Assembly: GCA_002869185.1 (NCBI GenBank)
Contig: PKTN01000001.1
Span: 310,001 to 374,000, forward strand
Length of the DNA stretch: 64,000 nt
Direction of reading: 5' to 3'
Source: Denitrovibrio sp.
GTDB taxonomy: Bacteria; Chrysiogenota; Deferribacteres; Deferribacterales; Geovibrionaceae
Made by a program: the position numbers and the translations under genes. The notes below the pieces were generated by a model. That model had not been told where the DNA came from. It ran no database searches and was given only the letters and a program-made list of their open reading frames with translations. Position 1 is the stretch's first letter. Each line of letters begins with the position of its first letter. Below are positions 1-8,654 of the stretch, piece after piece.

Positions 1-1
1 G

Positions 2-700
2 ATTGGGATTTTGAGAAAAATGATATGGGTTATCCCACCGTTTACGCTCGTTTTCCTTCAACCTGACCTTGGTACAGCTGGGACATTCATCGCTATATGG
101 GGGATGGTACTCCTTGTAATGGGTATCAAGCGTATGACTATGCTTGTTATTATAATCAGTATGGTCTGTGCCGCTCCAGTACTTTGGTCACAAATGAAAC
201 CTTATCAGAAGAAGAGGGTGGTCACTTTTCTCAACCCTGAGAAAGACCCTTTTGGTTCTGGTTATCACGTTATACAGTCTAAGATCGCTATTGGTTCGGG
301 TGGACTCACAGGTAAAGGCTTCCTGAAGGGGACACAGTCTCACCTTAAGTTCATCCCAGAAAGACATACAGACTTTATATTCTCTGTTATCGCAGAGGAG
401 TTTGGTCTTGTAGGTTCTATGGTGATCATTATCCTCTTTATGCTTTTGCTTCTTAGAATAATGCTTATTTCGTTAAATGCTAAAGAACCAGCCGGTAAGC
501 TGATTTGCATAGCTAGTAGCGGATTTATATTTTTCCAATTTTACGTTAATCTTGCAATGACCGCAGGTATGATGCCAGTTGTTGGTATCCCTATGCCACT
601 TGTGAGCTATGGAGGTTCATCCCTTCTGACATTTATGTCTATGCTCGGCTTAGTAAATGGTGTTGCAATGAGGAGATTTGATGACCCGAGTGATGATTAA
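2..700 (+). CDS. rodA: RodA/MrdB peptidoglycan polymerase (SEDS family), 5' end outside window
   Basis: C-terminal part (about 232 residues of a family of about 370) of the SEDS glycosyltransferase that polymerises glycan strands during cell elongation, partnered with a class B PBP. The frame is open back to base 2, so the start lies before the window. Visible family motifs are QPDLGTAG near the beginning, the extracytoplasmic-loop stretch with GSGGLTGKGFLKGTQ and FIPERHTDFIFSVIAEE, and the C-terminal PLVSYGGSS segment between hydrophobic helices. FtsW is the nearest alternative, but the FIPERHTDFIF and LVSYGGSS wording is RodA-like. Its TAA shares its last base with the ATG of the next gene, so the two are probably co-transcribed. 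Confidence 0.93.
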   Translation: MGILRKMIWVIPPFTLVFLQPDLGTAGTFIAIWGMVLLVMGIKRMTMLVIIISMVCAAPVLWSQMKPYQKKRVVTFLNPEKDPFGSGYHVIQSKIAIGSGGLTGKGFLKGTQSHLKFIPERHTDFIFSVIAEEFGLVGSMVIIILFMLLLLRIMLISLNAKEPAGKLICIASSGFIFFQFYVNLAMTAGMMPVVGIPMPLVSYGGSSLLTFMSMLGLVNGVAMRRFDDPSDD

Positions 701-3093
701 TGAAAGACTATAAGAGACTTCTGGAGGTTAATAAACCTGCTAGATATATAAATGGTGAGATTAATTCTTTCCATAAGAGCCACGAAGGAAGATCTACTTT
801 TTGCCTGATCTTTCCTGATATATACGAGGTTGGCATAAGCCATATTGGCTATAAAATGCTATACGAAAGACTTAACAAGCTTGAAAATATAGCTTGTGAG
901 CGTTTCTTTATGCCGTGGGTTGATGCAATAGATACTTTTGGCTCAGAAATGTTTGTCAGTTTGGAATCTTCCAAAGAGCTTAAAGATTTTGATGTGATCG
1001 GCTTTAGTGTTCAGTATGAGCTGGCTTATTCCAACATGCTACAGACACTTATTAAGTCGCATATCGCTATCAGGTCGAAAGATAGAGGAGAAGATGAGCC
1101 TATAGTTATTGCTGGTGGTCCTTGTGTCGTTAACCCTATGCCTATCGCTCCGTTTATGGATGCATTTTTCGTAGGGGAGTCCGAAGGGACACTTATGGAA
1201 GTGATGGCTCAGTTTCATGAAAAGAAGAAAGCAGGAGCTAAAAGACAAGAATTACTTCAGTTCCTTAATAGCTTCTCATTTACATATGTTCCATCTATCG
1301 ATCCTGATAAAAAAGTAACTCGTTCCATGCATGCTACTTTTACACAAGAGAGCACTGCGGAGAAGCTTATCGTACCTACTATACCTGCTGTGCAGGATAG
1401 GGTCGCTGTTGAGATATCTAGAGGCTGTACTAGGGGCTGTAGGTTCTGTCAGGCTGGTATTATATACCGTCCTAATAGAGAGCGTAGTGTTGACGACATA
1501 GCTCGTGATGCACTCACTCAGCTTGCAAATACAGGCTATCTTGAGACATCGCTTTTATCACTTTCAGCATCTGATTACAGCAGGCTGGAAGAGCTTCTTG
1601 TTACTATGGTGAAGTTGACAAGCAATCGTCAGGTTTCTCTTTCGTTACCTTCTATTAGAGCTGACCGTATCAAGGAATATATGTTTCGCGAGCTGTCAAA
1701 AGTTCGTAAGTCTGGCTTTACTATCGCCCCTGAGGCTGGTTCACAGCGTATGCGTGATGCGATAAATAAAGGTCTCACTGAGGAAGATATACTTGCGGCA
1801 GTTGAGAAAGCGTCTGATGCTGGCTGGAACGGTGCTAAGCTATACTTTATGATAGGTCTACCGGGTGAAACAATGGAGGACGTTCTTGCCATTGCAGAGA
1901 TTGCTAGAAAGGCAAAGTTTCTGCGTAAGGGGCGTTTTAATATAAAGGTATCAGTATCTAACTTTGTGCCAAAACCGCATACGCCTTATCAATGGTATGG
2001 TCAGAATAGTGGTGATGATTTCTTTAATAAGAAAAACGAACTAAAGGCACTCCTTAAGAAATATAAGATTATGTGTTCATTCCATGGGATTAGAGCGAGT
2101 GTCCTAGAAGGGGTATTTGCTAGAGGTTCTGTTGAGCTTGCTGACGTTATAGAAGAAGCAGTTCTTAAAGGGGCTAGGTTTGATGCTTGGAGTGAATTTT
2201 TTGATAACGATATATGGGCCGCAGCTTTTGAAAAGTTTGGATTCAAAGATTCTGACTTTTCTGAGCGTGATTATGACAAAGACGAAAAACTCCCTTGGGA
2301 TAACATCGATGTTGGTGTCACTAAGAAATTTCTCTGGGATGAATATCAAAAATCTGAACAATTACTAGCTACACCAGACTGTGCCTCTGACGCATGTTCT
2401 TCCTGTGGAGTCTGTGATTTCGATATGATAAAGAATGAGTTGTCTAAACCTGTTACCATTAATACTAATGAAGATTCTCCAAAGAACGAAGTTTTTGAGC
2501 GCTACTCTCTAGTCTTTTCGAAAGTAAAAAGAATGAGTTTACTATCAGCTATAGAGACTCAGAGACTGTTTACGCATGTATTAACCCTTGCGGATATAGG
2601 CTTAAAGTTCACCGCTGGTTTTAACCCTCAGCCAAAACTTAGCTATGTTCAAGCAGCTTCAACAGGTCTTGAAGGTTTGAATGAGGTTATCCTATTCGAA
2701 TCTGCTCATATTGACGATTTAAATGCACTTGTAGATAAAATAAACAGCATCATGCCCCTAGGTGTTGATGTGAGAACTATACAAAAATTTACTATTCATC
2801 CTAAGAAGTTCGATACTTACGTTAGGTTTACAGTCAGGGATGACCTTTTTGCTCTCTTTAGAGAGAGTTATCTTAAAGGGGAAGCAGCTTATATTAAGAT
2901 TAATAAGAAAGGTATAGAAAAACCACTCAATGCAGCTGGATATGTAGTTAGTATTAGTGAGAAAGATGTTGTGTTTAAAACTGAAACTACTGGTAACTTT
3001 AATCTATTTGATTATTTTGAATCCCTTGGTTATAAAAGATCTGAAATGGATATCGTAAGATTGAATACTTATCTCTTAGAGAAGGTTGGGTAA
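700..3093 (+). CDS. TIGR03960-type radical SAM protein fused to a DUF2344 (TIGR03936) domain
   Basis: A 797-residue protein of unknown reaction. The N-terminal part looks like the cobalamin-binding-like domain of TIGR03960 proteins (IFPDIYEVGISHIGYKMLY). A radical SAM core follows, with the [4Fe-4S] cysteines at C243, C247 and C250 (SRGCTRGCRFCQAG). The last 200 residues are a DUF2344 domain (GFNPQPKLSYVQAASTGLEG). This fusion is common in bacteria and is often next to rodA or cell-division genes; some homologues are linked to RNA or ribosome modification, but I know of no proven substrate. A CSSCGVC cluster near residue 568 separates the halves and may hold another metal site. Start ATG overlaps the rodA stop by one base. 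Confidence 0.9.
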   Translation: MKDYKRLLEVNKPARYINGEINSFHKSHEGRSTFCLIFPDIYEVGISHIGYKMLYERLNKLENIACERFFMPWVDAIDTFGSEMFVSLESSKELKDFDVIGFSVQYELAYSNMLQTLIKSHIAIRSKDRGEDEPIVIAGGPCVVNPMPIAPFMDAFFVGESEGTLMEVMAQFHEKKKAGAKRQELLQFLNSFSFTYVPSIDPDKKVTRSMHATFTQESTAEKLIVPTIPAVQDRVAVEISRGCTRGCRFCQAGIIYRPNRERSVDDIARDALTQLANTGYLETSLLSLSASDYSRLEELLVTMVKLTSNRQVSLSLPSIRADRIKEYMFRELSKVRKSGFTIAPEAGSQRMRDAINKGLTEEDILAAVEKASDAGWNGAKLYFMIGLPGETMEDVLAIAEIARKAKFLRKGRFNIKVSVSNFVPKPHTPYQWYGQNSGDDFFNKKNELKALLKKYKIMCSFHGIRASVLEGVFARGSVELADVIEEAVLKGARFDAWSEFFDNDIWAAAFEKFGFKDSDFSERDYDKDEKLPWDNIDVGVTKKFLWDEYQKSEQLLATPDCASDACSSCGVCDFDMIKNELSKPVTINTNEDSPKNEVFERYSLVFSKVKRMSLLSAIETQRLFTHVLTLADIGLKFTAGFNPQPKLSYVQAASTGLEGLNEVILFESAHIDDLNALVDKINSIMPLGVDVRTIQKFTIHPKKFDTYVRFTVRDDLFALFRESYLKGEAAYIKINKKGIEKPLNAAGYVVSISEKDVVFKTETTGNFNLFDYFESLGYKRSEMDIVRLNTYLLEKVG

Positions 3094-3096
3094 AGG

Positions 3097-3873
3097 TTGG
3101 AGAAGTATCACCGTTTTCTTGAAGATATATATTCTGTATATAACAGACGAGAATACATACATACAGACCCTATAGATTTTCCTCACTCTTTGGACGGTAA
3201 TAAAGAGTTTATCGCATTTACTGCGTCATGCTTTGCGTATGGCAACGTGAAGGCGATTAAGTCTTTTGTTAAGAATTTCTTCGAACACTATGGCACTGAT
3301 CCTTATAGTCTCAACCGAGAAGAGGGTGGGCTGTACTACAGGTTTCAATCTAAGAATGACATAGTATTCTATGCGGAATTTATGAAACGATTATACGGTG
3401 AGTATGGAAGTATCGAAGCTATCTTCAATCAACGTGAGACCTTAGAAGAGGCTATAGTACACTTTTATGATACCATGAAAGAAATGTGTACCGAGGCGGA
3501 GAAAGGGTTCTTCTTTCTGATGCCTAACCCTTTGACATCAGGTGCTAAAAGGATGCGTATGTTTCTTAGGTGGATGATACGCACGGATGAGATTGATTTT
3601 GGACTATGGGACAGCTTTCAGGCGTCTGAGCTGATGATGCCTATAGATACTCATATTTTAAGGTTTGCTAAAAATAACGGTATAACTATAAATGACAGTG
3701 CGAGTAAAAAGAATTTAGAATTAGTTAGTAATTTTTTTAAACAAATTAATATAAAAGACCCTGCAAAGTATGATTTTGCTCTTACTAGACTTGGGATTGT
3801 AAACTATTGTAAGTATCAGCAGTGTGACTATTGTGTGAAATGCGCACATAAAAAGACTTGTATTTTTCGCTGA
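3097..3873 (+). CDS. TIGR02757/DUF2400 family protein
   Basis: A 258-residue member of the TIGR02757 (DUF2400) family, recognised by the N-terminal SLDGNKEFIAFTASCFAYGN-type sequence. Function is unknown. The C-terminus carries four or more cysteines in a YCKYQQCDYCVKCAHKKTC arrangement that resembles the [4Fe-4S] cluster loop of endonuclease III-type glycosylases, which suggests a helix-hairpin-helix fold with an iron-sulfur cluster; that is inference. The start is TTG, three bases after the previous stop, so it is translated in the same operon. It ends in TGA followed at once by TAA. Confidence 0.75.
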   Translation: MEKYHRFLEDIYSVYNRREYIHTDPIDFPHSLDGNKEFIAFTASCFAYGNVKAIKSFVKNFFEHYGTDPYSLNREEGGLYYRFQSKNDIVFYAEFMKRLYGEYGSIEAIFNQRETLEEAIVHFYDTMKEMCTEAEKGFFFLMPNPLTSGAKRMRMFLRWMIRTDEIDFGLWDSFQASELMMPIDTHILRFAKNNGITINDSASKKNLELVSNFFKQINIKDPAKYDFALTRLGIVNYCKYQQCDYCVKCAHKKTCIFR

Positions 3874-3913
3874 TAAGTAATATATGACTATTAGCATATA
3901 GAATCCATATTCA

Positions 3914-3941
3914 TTGACAAATTATTAAAAATGTATACTAT
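3914..3941 (+). promoter_or_regulatory. Sigma-70-type promoter of trxA
   Basis: TTGACA at 3914-3919, a 16-base gap and TACTAT at 3936-3941. An AGGAGG ribosome site at 3960-3965 leads into the trxA ATG. The consensus -35 suggests strong expression. Confidence 0.6.
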
Positions 3942-3971
3942 ATCAATGATAGATAACTCAGGAGGAATTAG

Positions 3972-4289
3972 ATGGCAGCAGAACTTAACGAAGCTAGTTT
4001 TCAGACAGACGTATTAGAGGCAAGTGTGCCAGTTCTTGTAGATTTCTGGGCAGTATGGTGCGGACCATGCAGAATGCTCACTCCTACAATCGAATCACTC
4101 GCTGCAGAATACGAAGGCAAAGTAAAAGTTGCTAAGGTTAACGTTGATGAAAACCAGCAGCTCGCAGCCAAATATGGCATCATGAGCATCCCAACTGTTA
4201 TGATCTTCAACGAAGGTAAAGTTGTTGAGCAGTTCATCGGTGTTCAGCCTAAAGGTGTTTACGAAGACGCTCTCAAGAAACACATCTAA
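3972..4289 (+). CDS. trxA: Thioredoxin
   Basis: A 105-residue thioredoxin, the usual family length, with the redox pair C30/C33 in WCGPC and the cis-proline segment SIPTVMIF. It reduces cytoplasmic disulfides and passes electrons to ribonucleotide reductase and peroxiredoxins. It has its own promoter and a near-perfect Shine-Dalgarno sequence, and codon use looks like that of a highly expressed gene. The next gene starts 13 bases after its stop and probably shares the transcript. Confidence 0.97.
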   Translation: MAAELNEASFQTDVLEASVPVLVDFWAVWCGPCRMLTPTIESLAAEYEGKVKVAKVNVDENQQLAAKYGIMSIPTVMIFNEGKVVEQFIGVQPKGVYEDALKKHI

Positions 4290-4302
4290 GAGGTTTTCAT
4301 TA

Positions 4303-4506
4303 ATGCCAATATACGAATATAAGTGTAAAGAGTGTGATAATACATTCTCGAAGCTTGTTTTCAATCAGGATACAGAAATTGAATGCCCAGGGTGCAAGAG
4401 TGTTGATGTTGAGAAATTAATCTCAAGTATTAGTTCGACTTCAGGTTCAGGTGGATCTGCTGGCGCTGATATTGGAGGTTGTTGCTCTTCTTCAGGTTTT
4501 AGCTGA
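4303..4506 (+). CDS. FmdB-type zinc-ribbon regulatory protein
   Basis: A 67-residue protein starting MPIYEYKCKEC, the signature of the FmdB/CxxC zinc-ribbon family. The metal ligands are C8, C11, C28 and C31. A Ser/Gly-rich tail ends in a GGCCSSSGFS sequence, also common in the family. FmdB-like proteins are described as putative regulators; the actual target is unknown. The frame is open upstream to 4222, but that part overlaps trxA, and the ATG at 4303 matches the family start exactly. Confidence 0.9.
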   Translation: MPIYEYKCKECDNTFSKLVFNQDTEIECPGCKSVDVEKLISSISSTSGSGGSAGADIGGCCSSSGFS

Positions 4507-4544
4507 GGCTAAAAAATGCTCCAGTCTGGTGCAATAAGAATATA

Positions 4545-4571
4545 AGCGGACTCAATTGGGTCCGCTTTTTT
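4545..4571 (+). terminator. Rho-independent terminator of the trxA-fmdB transcript
   Basis: Nine-pair stem AGCGGACTC / GGGTCCGCT (one G-T pair) with an AATT loop, followed by TTTTTT. Confidence 0.9.
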
Positions 4572-4937
4572 ATTTTGTATAATACTACTGATTTAGTTAG
4601 TAATTTTCCTTAATTATTATCTTTTATAAATTTCCATCTCTCGTTACTTTTTCAAAATAGCTTTACTTAATAATAACACATTAAAAATGTTGCACTTGTA
4701 AATTATTGTTGTGTAAAGACCAATTAAAATAACATGATTATATAATTATTTTAACTAAAGAATTCTTAATTTATTGCTTGCTTTATTGTTAATAGTCGCT
4801 TATTGATATTGAAAATCGTTATCATTTAGTATATTGTATACAAAGTACCAATTGACGTTAAATATTATAATATTTATCTTTTTTTGTTTGACTGGATGAA
4901 TTGATTTTTACTATTATGTAAATCCTTGGAGTAAAAA
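4572..4937. other. AT-rich intergenic region upstream of feoA
   Basis: About 365 bases without a credible ORF. The only recognisable signal is the Fur-like operator at 4805-4824 with an overlapping promoter. Bases 4572-4800 are very AT-rich and I see no structured RNA in them. Confidence 0.6.
4805..4824 (+). promoter_or_regulatory. Fur-box-like operator of the feo operon
   Basis: GATATTGAAAATCGTTATC matches 16 of 19 positions of the classical Fur box, and the overlapping TGAAAATCGTTATCA fits the 7-1-7 model with two mismatches. It covers the -35 and spacer of a possible promoter (TTGATA 4803-4808, TAGTAT 4827-4832). Iron-loaded Fur bound here would block feoAB; the position upstream of feoA supports this. 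Confidence 0.75.
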
Positions 4938-5171
4938 ATGGAAATATCTTTACGGGAAATGAAGAAAAATCAGAAAGGCATCATCATAAGTGTGCATTGC
5001 GAGGGAGAGCTTCGTCAGCGTATTAATGATATGGGACTTACCCCCGGAGCAGAGGTCAGGATAGTTGGTCGTGCACCACTTAAAGATCCAGTAGCCTTAA
5101 AGGTTCGTGGTTTCACTATCAGCCTTAGAAATAATGAAGCTGATCATATACAAGTGGAGGTTGAAGGTTAA
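4938..5171 (+). CDS. feoA: FeoA ferrous iron transport accessory protein
   Basis: A 77-residue SH3-like FeoA protein, recognised by the RQRINDMGLTPGAEVRIVGRAPLKDPV segment typical of the family. It is thought to bind FeoB and tune its GTPase or pore activity at the inner membrane. It starts with ATG after TTGGAG and stops two bases before feoB, so the two are translationally linked. The operon is preceded by a Fur-like box. Confidence 0.95.
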   Translation: MEISLREMKKNQKGIIISVHCEGELRQRINDMGLTPGAEVRIVGRAPLKDPVALKVRGFTISLRNNEADHIQVEVEG

Positions 5172-5173
5172 TT

Positions 5174-7363
5174 ATGCATACTATAGCAATTGCCGGTAAC
5201 CCTAACTGTGGAAAAACATCTCTATTTAATAATATCACTGGAGCTAATTATCATGTAGCAAATTACCCTGGTGTGACTGTTGAGAAGAAAGAATCTAAAA
5301 TTACCCATAAGGGTCAAGAATATAATATTGTCGATTTACCCGGTACATATAGCCTCAGTCCTTATTCTCTGGAAGAGGTTGTTGCTAGAGACTATGTTGT
5401 CGGTGAAAAACCAGATGTTGTGGTCGATGTACTTGACGCTTCTAACCTAGAGAGAAATCTTTACATGTTCGTTCAGTTTATGGAGCTAGATGTTCCTGTT
5501 GTTATGGCTCTTAATATGATGGATGTTGCAAAAAAACGTAATATTTCAATTGATGTAAAATCTCTCTCACAAAAGCTTGGTGTTCCTATAATTGAGACTG
5601 TCGCTCGTGATAACCAAGGTACAAGTCTGCTTTTAGATGGTATAGCTGATTTCCTTGCGACAAAGAGAAAAGACAATAATTTTAGAATATCATATGGGCA
5701 GGATATAGATACTGCACTTGATGAAATGACCCCATTAGTCGAAAAGACAAATTTCCTAACAGATAAGTACCCAGCTCGGTGGGTCGCGCTTAAATATCTT
5801 GAGAATGACGAACAGGTTCATGCTCAGGGTGCATTGGATGTTTCAACACACAAAAAACTTCTCGATATTACGGATAAATTAAATAAACACTTAAAATCTA
5901 CTCTAAAAATTACAGCTGAAAACCTGATTGCTGATTATAGATACGGTTTTATTAACTCCATACTTAAAGGTGTCGTCTTCAGTGAAGAATCATCAACAAA
6001 CAGACTCTTTTGGAGTGATAAGATAGATATGGTGCTAACCCACAGACTTATCGGTCCGTTGTTAATGATAGCCTTCTTGTACGGTATTTATGAATTCACA
6101 TTTTGGGCTAGTGAATATCCTGTTGCTTGGCTTGATATTGTTTTTCAATGGTTATCTGGAGTGATAGATGTAAACCTTAAGGATGGTCTGCTTAAGTCAC
6201 TTATGATATCTGGTATTATAGACGGAGTAGGTGGAGTACTTGGTTTTGCGCCACTTATTCTTTTCATGTTTTTCGCCATCGCAATTATGGAAGATTCTGG
6301 CTATATGGCTAGAACTGCTTACATGCTCGATAGAGTTTTTAGGATATTTGGATTGCAAGGAAATTCCGTTGTTGCATACATCGTATCAGGTGGTATAGCT
6401 GGTGGCTGTGCTGTTCCTGGTGTAATGGCTGCAAGAACTATAAAAGGTGAGAAAGAACGCCTTATAACGATCCTCACGGCACCATTTATGCCGTGTGGAG
6501 CTAAGTTACCTATATATGCACTTATAATTGCTGCTTTTTTCGATAACAACAGAAGTACTATTATGTTGGCAATAACGCTTATCAGTTGGCTCCTCGCTTT
6601 GACTGTTGCTAGAGTGCTCGGTTCATTTATTATAAAAGAAGAATCATCAGCTTTTGTTATGGAGCTTCCTCCTTACAGAATGCCTACACTTAAAGGTTTA
6701 ACAATTCATGCATGGGAACGTTGTTGGATGTACGTTAGAAAAGCGGGAACTGTAATACTTGCTATATCGATACTCCTTTGGGTTCTTATGACATTTCCAG
6801 CTTTACATGATGATGATCTAAAAGTTTTTGAGAATAAGTTAACACAGGTTGAGTCTAAGTACTCAAAAGTGGTAATACTTGAAGCTAATAGTGACAAAGA
6901 AGTTGTTTCAGAGGAGACTATTAAGTTTCGTAAAGAGATAAACGAGATTGATAATGAGAGAGCTGCAGCCGGTCTTAAGCACTCTGTTGCAGGACGCGTT
7001 GGTCAGTTTTTTGAGCCAGTAAGCAAATATGCAGGTTTTGATTGGAAGACTAACATAGCGCTTATTGGTGGAATAGCCGCTAAAGAAGTTGTAGTTTCAT
7101 CACTCGGAACTGCATACTCAATGGGGGAGGTAGATGTTGAGGAATCGTCATCACTCTCCGAGAGTCTAGTGACTAAATCAGGCTGGACACTTGCCAATGC
7201 CTTCTCGATGATTATATTTATATTACTATACTCACCATGTTTCGTTACTGTAGTTGCTATAGCAAAAGAGACTGGCTCTTGGAAATGGGCAGGCTTTACA
7301 ATAGTTGGGTATACTTTAATAGCGTTTATAGCTTCTGTGGCTGTATATCAGCTTATGATCTAA
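5174..7363 (+). CDS. feoB: FeoB ferrous iron permease with GTPase domain
   Basis: A 729-residue inner-membrane Fe(II) transporter. The N-terminal G domain shows G1 GNPNCGKT (residues 8-15), G3 DLPG followed by TYSLSPYSLEE, and G4 NMMD. A helical GDI-like spacer follows, then about eight membrane segments containing the Gate motifs GGVLGFAPLI and MEDSGYMARTAYMLDR, and the second Gate copy with PCGAKLPIYALI. Length is normal. It sits between feoA and a short Cys-rich membrane protein, the standard feo order. Confidence 0.97.
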   Translation: MHTIAIAGNPNCGKTSLFNNITGANYHVANYPGVTVEKKESKITHKGQEYNIVDLPGTYSLSPYSLEEVVARDYVVGEKPDVVVDVLDASNLERNLYMFVQFMELDVPVVMALNMMDVAKKRNISIDVKSLSQKLGVPIIETVARDNQGTSLLLDGIADFLATKRKDNNFRISYGQDIDTALDEMTPLVEKTNFLTDKYPARWVALKYLENDEQVHAQGALDVSTHKKLLDITDKLNKHLKSTLKITAENLIADYRYGFINSILKGVVFSEESSTNRLFWSDKIDMVLTHRLIGPLLMIAFLYGIYEFTFWASEYPVAWLDIVFQWLSGVIDVNLKDGLLKSLMISGIIDGVGGVLGFAPLILFMFFAIAIMEDSGYMARTAYMLDRVFRIFGLQGNSVVAYIVSGGIAGGCAVPGVMAARTIKGEKERLITILTAPFMPCGAKLPIYALIIAAFFDNNRSTIMLAITLISWLLALTVARVLGSFIIKEESSAFVMELPPYRMPTLKGLTIHAWERCWMYVRKAGTVILAISILLWVLMTFPALHDDDLKVFENKLTQVESKYSKVVILEANSDKEVVSEETIKFRKEINEIDNERAAAGLKHSVAGRVGQFFEPVSKYAGFDWKTNIALIGGIAAKEVVVSSLGTAYSMGEVDVEESSSLSESLVTKSGWTLANAFSMIIFILLYSPCFVTVVAIAKETGSWKWAGFTIVGYTLIAFIASVAVYQLMI

Positions 7364-7373
7364 GGAGACTGTC

Positions 7374-7520
7374 ATGATTAGTAATATAGTTGTAGTATTA
7401 GCAGTTTTATGGGCTCTAATTTATGCAGGATTCAGGTTACTTGACTTTTTTAAAAGCGTAGGTAGCGATAAGCCAGCTAAATGCTCTTGTAGTAGTTGTC
7501 CATATGTAGATAAAATGTAA
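7374..7520 (+). CDS. FeoB-associated Cys-rich membrane protein
   Basis: A 48-residue protein: MISNIVVVLAVLWALIYAGF forms one N-terminal membrane helix, and the tail has CSCSSC close to the C-terminus. Short proteins with one helix and a Cys-rich tail directly after feoB are a known companion family (FeoB-associated Cys-rich). A role in iron handling at the pore is presumed. It begins 10 bases after feoB behind TAAGGAG and ends before a strong terminator. Confidence 0.85.
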   Translation: MISNIVVVLAVLWALIYAGFRLLDFFKSVGSDKPAKCSCSSCPYVDKM

Positions 7521-7563
7521 ATTATAATAACGAGATTATATAATTTATTATTTATAACAAAAC

Positions 7564-7597
7564 GGTGTAAATGCTTAGTGTTTACACCTTTTTTTTT
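7564..7597 (+). terminator. Rho-independent terminator of the feo operon
   Basis: Perfect eight-pair stem GGTGTAAA / TTTACACC, nine-base loop, then nine T residues. Confidence 0.95.
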
Positions 7598-7729
7598 GCC
7601 ATTTTGATTAATAAAAGATAAAAATGTGTGATTGTTATAGTTGCCCACTATTTCTAGTAGTTTTGTCAAAGATAAAAGAAAGGTAAACATTTACATATAG
7701 ATTAATTATAAGTTATGTATATATAAAAA

Positions 7730-7814
7730 ATACGGTAGGTCTAAAACTACCGTATCCCGCATTGGCCGTCAGAGCGCAACATTTTTCCGGGCTTTGCATC
7801 TGACGGCATTTTTT
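7730..7814 (+). ncRNA. Candidate structured RNA with two hairpins, a possible pseudoknot and an intrinsic terminator
   Basis: Hairpin one is a perfect nine-pair stem, ATACGGTAG / CTACCGTAT (7730-7738, 7747-7755). Hairpin two is a perfect nine-pair stem, GCCGTCAGA / TCTGACGGC (7765-7773, 7799-7807), with GCAA/TTGC able to pair inside it and TTTTTT at 7809-7814. CCCG at 7756-7759 is complementary to CGGG at 7788-7791 in the second loop, so a pseudoknot is possible. The previous transcript already ends at 7597, so this is not the feo terminator. It could be a small RNA with its own promoter (AT-rich TATATATAAA near 7718) or a leader element of the LuxR-type gene at 7870; a TATAAT at 7819-7824 after it favours an independent RNA. 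I do not recognise a known riboswitch class. Confidence 0.5.
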
Positions 7815-7869
7815 ATGATATAATCACTATAAAGACTGTTGATTAAGTTGGTAATGCTAGATTTATGAG

Positions 7870-8598
7870 ATGAATAAATCTTATTACAAGGCGGTGCTTG
7901 ACCTTGTAACATCCTTAGTTAATGTTAAAACTATAAATGCATTTTCAGAAATGATAGTTAATTCAAAAGAATTATTAGGCTTTGATAATGTTCTTTTTTC
8001 TGAAATTACATATCATAAAACATGTAATTATAAAATAATTTTTACAGATGATGAGCTTTTATTAAATGTTCGAGAGAAAGTTATTTCTCCTGAGTTTTTT
8101 GCTAAGGATGATATTTTAAAACGTATTAAAGATGGAGAGGAAGTTTTAAAGATAAACAATCCATCTGATTTTATAGATGAGCTTCTTGGTGAAAAATCTA
8201 CGGATGATATAAGAAACTACTTTAAAAATGCCACTTGCCATGCATTGTCTAAAATGAATAAAGAAACTTTGACAGCTAATCTAATTACATTTCTCAATAT
8301 GACTCAAAATGGTTCAGATAAGTTTGGTGCGATGGCTGGTTACTTACATACACACTTAATATATGCATATGGTCGTATAATGAGTGTTGGTGATCAGAAC
8401 CGTAGTAACTTAAGTGAGAGGGAACTAAGTGTAATTACTTGGCTTAAGTATGGGAAGACCTCTTGGGAAGTTGCGAAAATCTTGGATATCACTGAAAACA
8501 CAGTTAATTTTCATATAAAGAATATCAAACGTAAATTAAATGCTACTAATAGACAGCACGCTGTAGCTATAGCTATTGCGCAAGGTATTTTAGGTTAA
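7870..8598 (+). CDS. LuxR-family transcription regulator
   Basis: A 242-residue regulator. The C-terminal 60 residues are a LuxR/GerE helix-turn-helix (LSERELSVITWLKYGKTSWE, then ITENTVNFHIKNIKRKL), which binds DNA and contacts RNA polymerase. The N-terminal 170 residues have the length of an autoinducer-binding domain, but I cannot find its usual Trp/Tyr/Asp ligand residues, and no luxI-type synthase is nearby, so the signal is unknown. Base composition is AT-richer than the neighbours. It has a TATAAT at 7819-7824, about 45 bases upstream, directly behind the structured RNA, and no clear Shine-Dalgarno sequence. Confidence 0.85.
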   Translation: MNKSYYKAVLDLVTSLVNVKTINAFSEMIVNSKELLGFDNVLFSEITYHKTCNYKIIFTDDELLLNVREKVISPEFFAKDDILKRIKDGEEVLKINNPSDFIDELLGEKSTDDIRNYFKNATCHALSKMNKETLTANLITFLNMTQNGSDKFGAMAGYLHTHLIYAYGRIMSVGDQNRSNLSERELSVITWLKYGKTSWEVAKILDITENTVNFHIKNIKRKLNATNRQHAVAIAIAQGILG

Positions 8599-8600
8599 AA

Positions 8601-8629
8601 AAAAAGCCAGACATTGCTGCCTGGCTTTT
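8601..8629. terminator. Bidirectional terminator between convergent genes
   Basis: AAAAAGCCAG and CTGGCTTTT form a short stem around ACATTGCTGC, with an A-run on one side and a T-run on the other. It serves the LuxR-type gene on the plus strand and the RRM protein gene on the minus strand. Confidence 0.8.
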
Positions 8630-8654
8630 CGATATATAAATTAACGTTAGTTAA

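Noticed and set aside
7730..7814. Assignment of the structured RNA to a known riboswitch class
   Set aside because: I could not match the conserved sequence cores of preQ1, SAM, SAH, TPP, fluoride, guanidine or c-di-GMP classes; it is left as an unnamed candidate.
7870..8598. Quorum-sensing receptor
   Set aside because: No ligand-binding residues and no synthase gene nearby; the call is limited to LuxR-type regulator.
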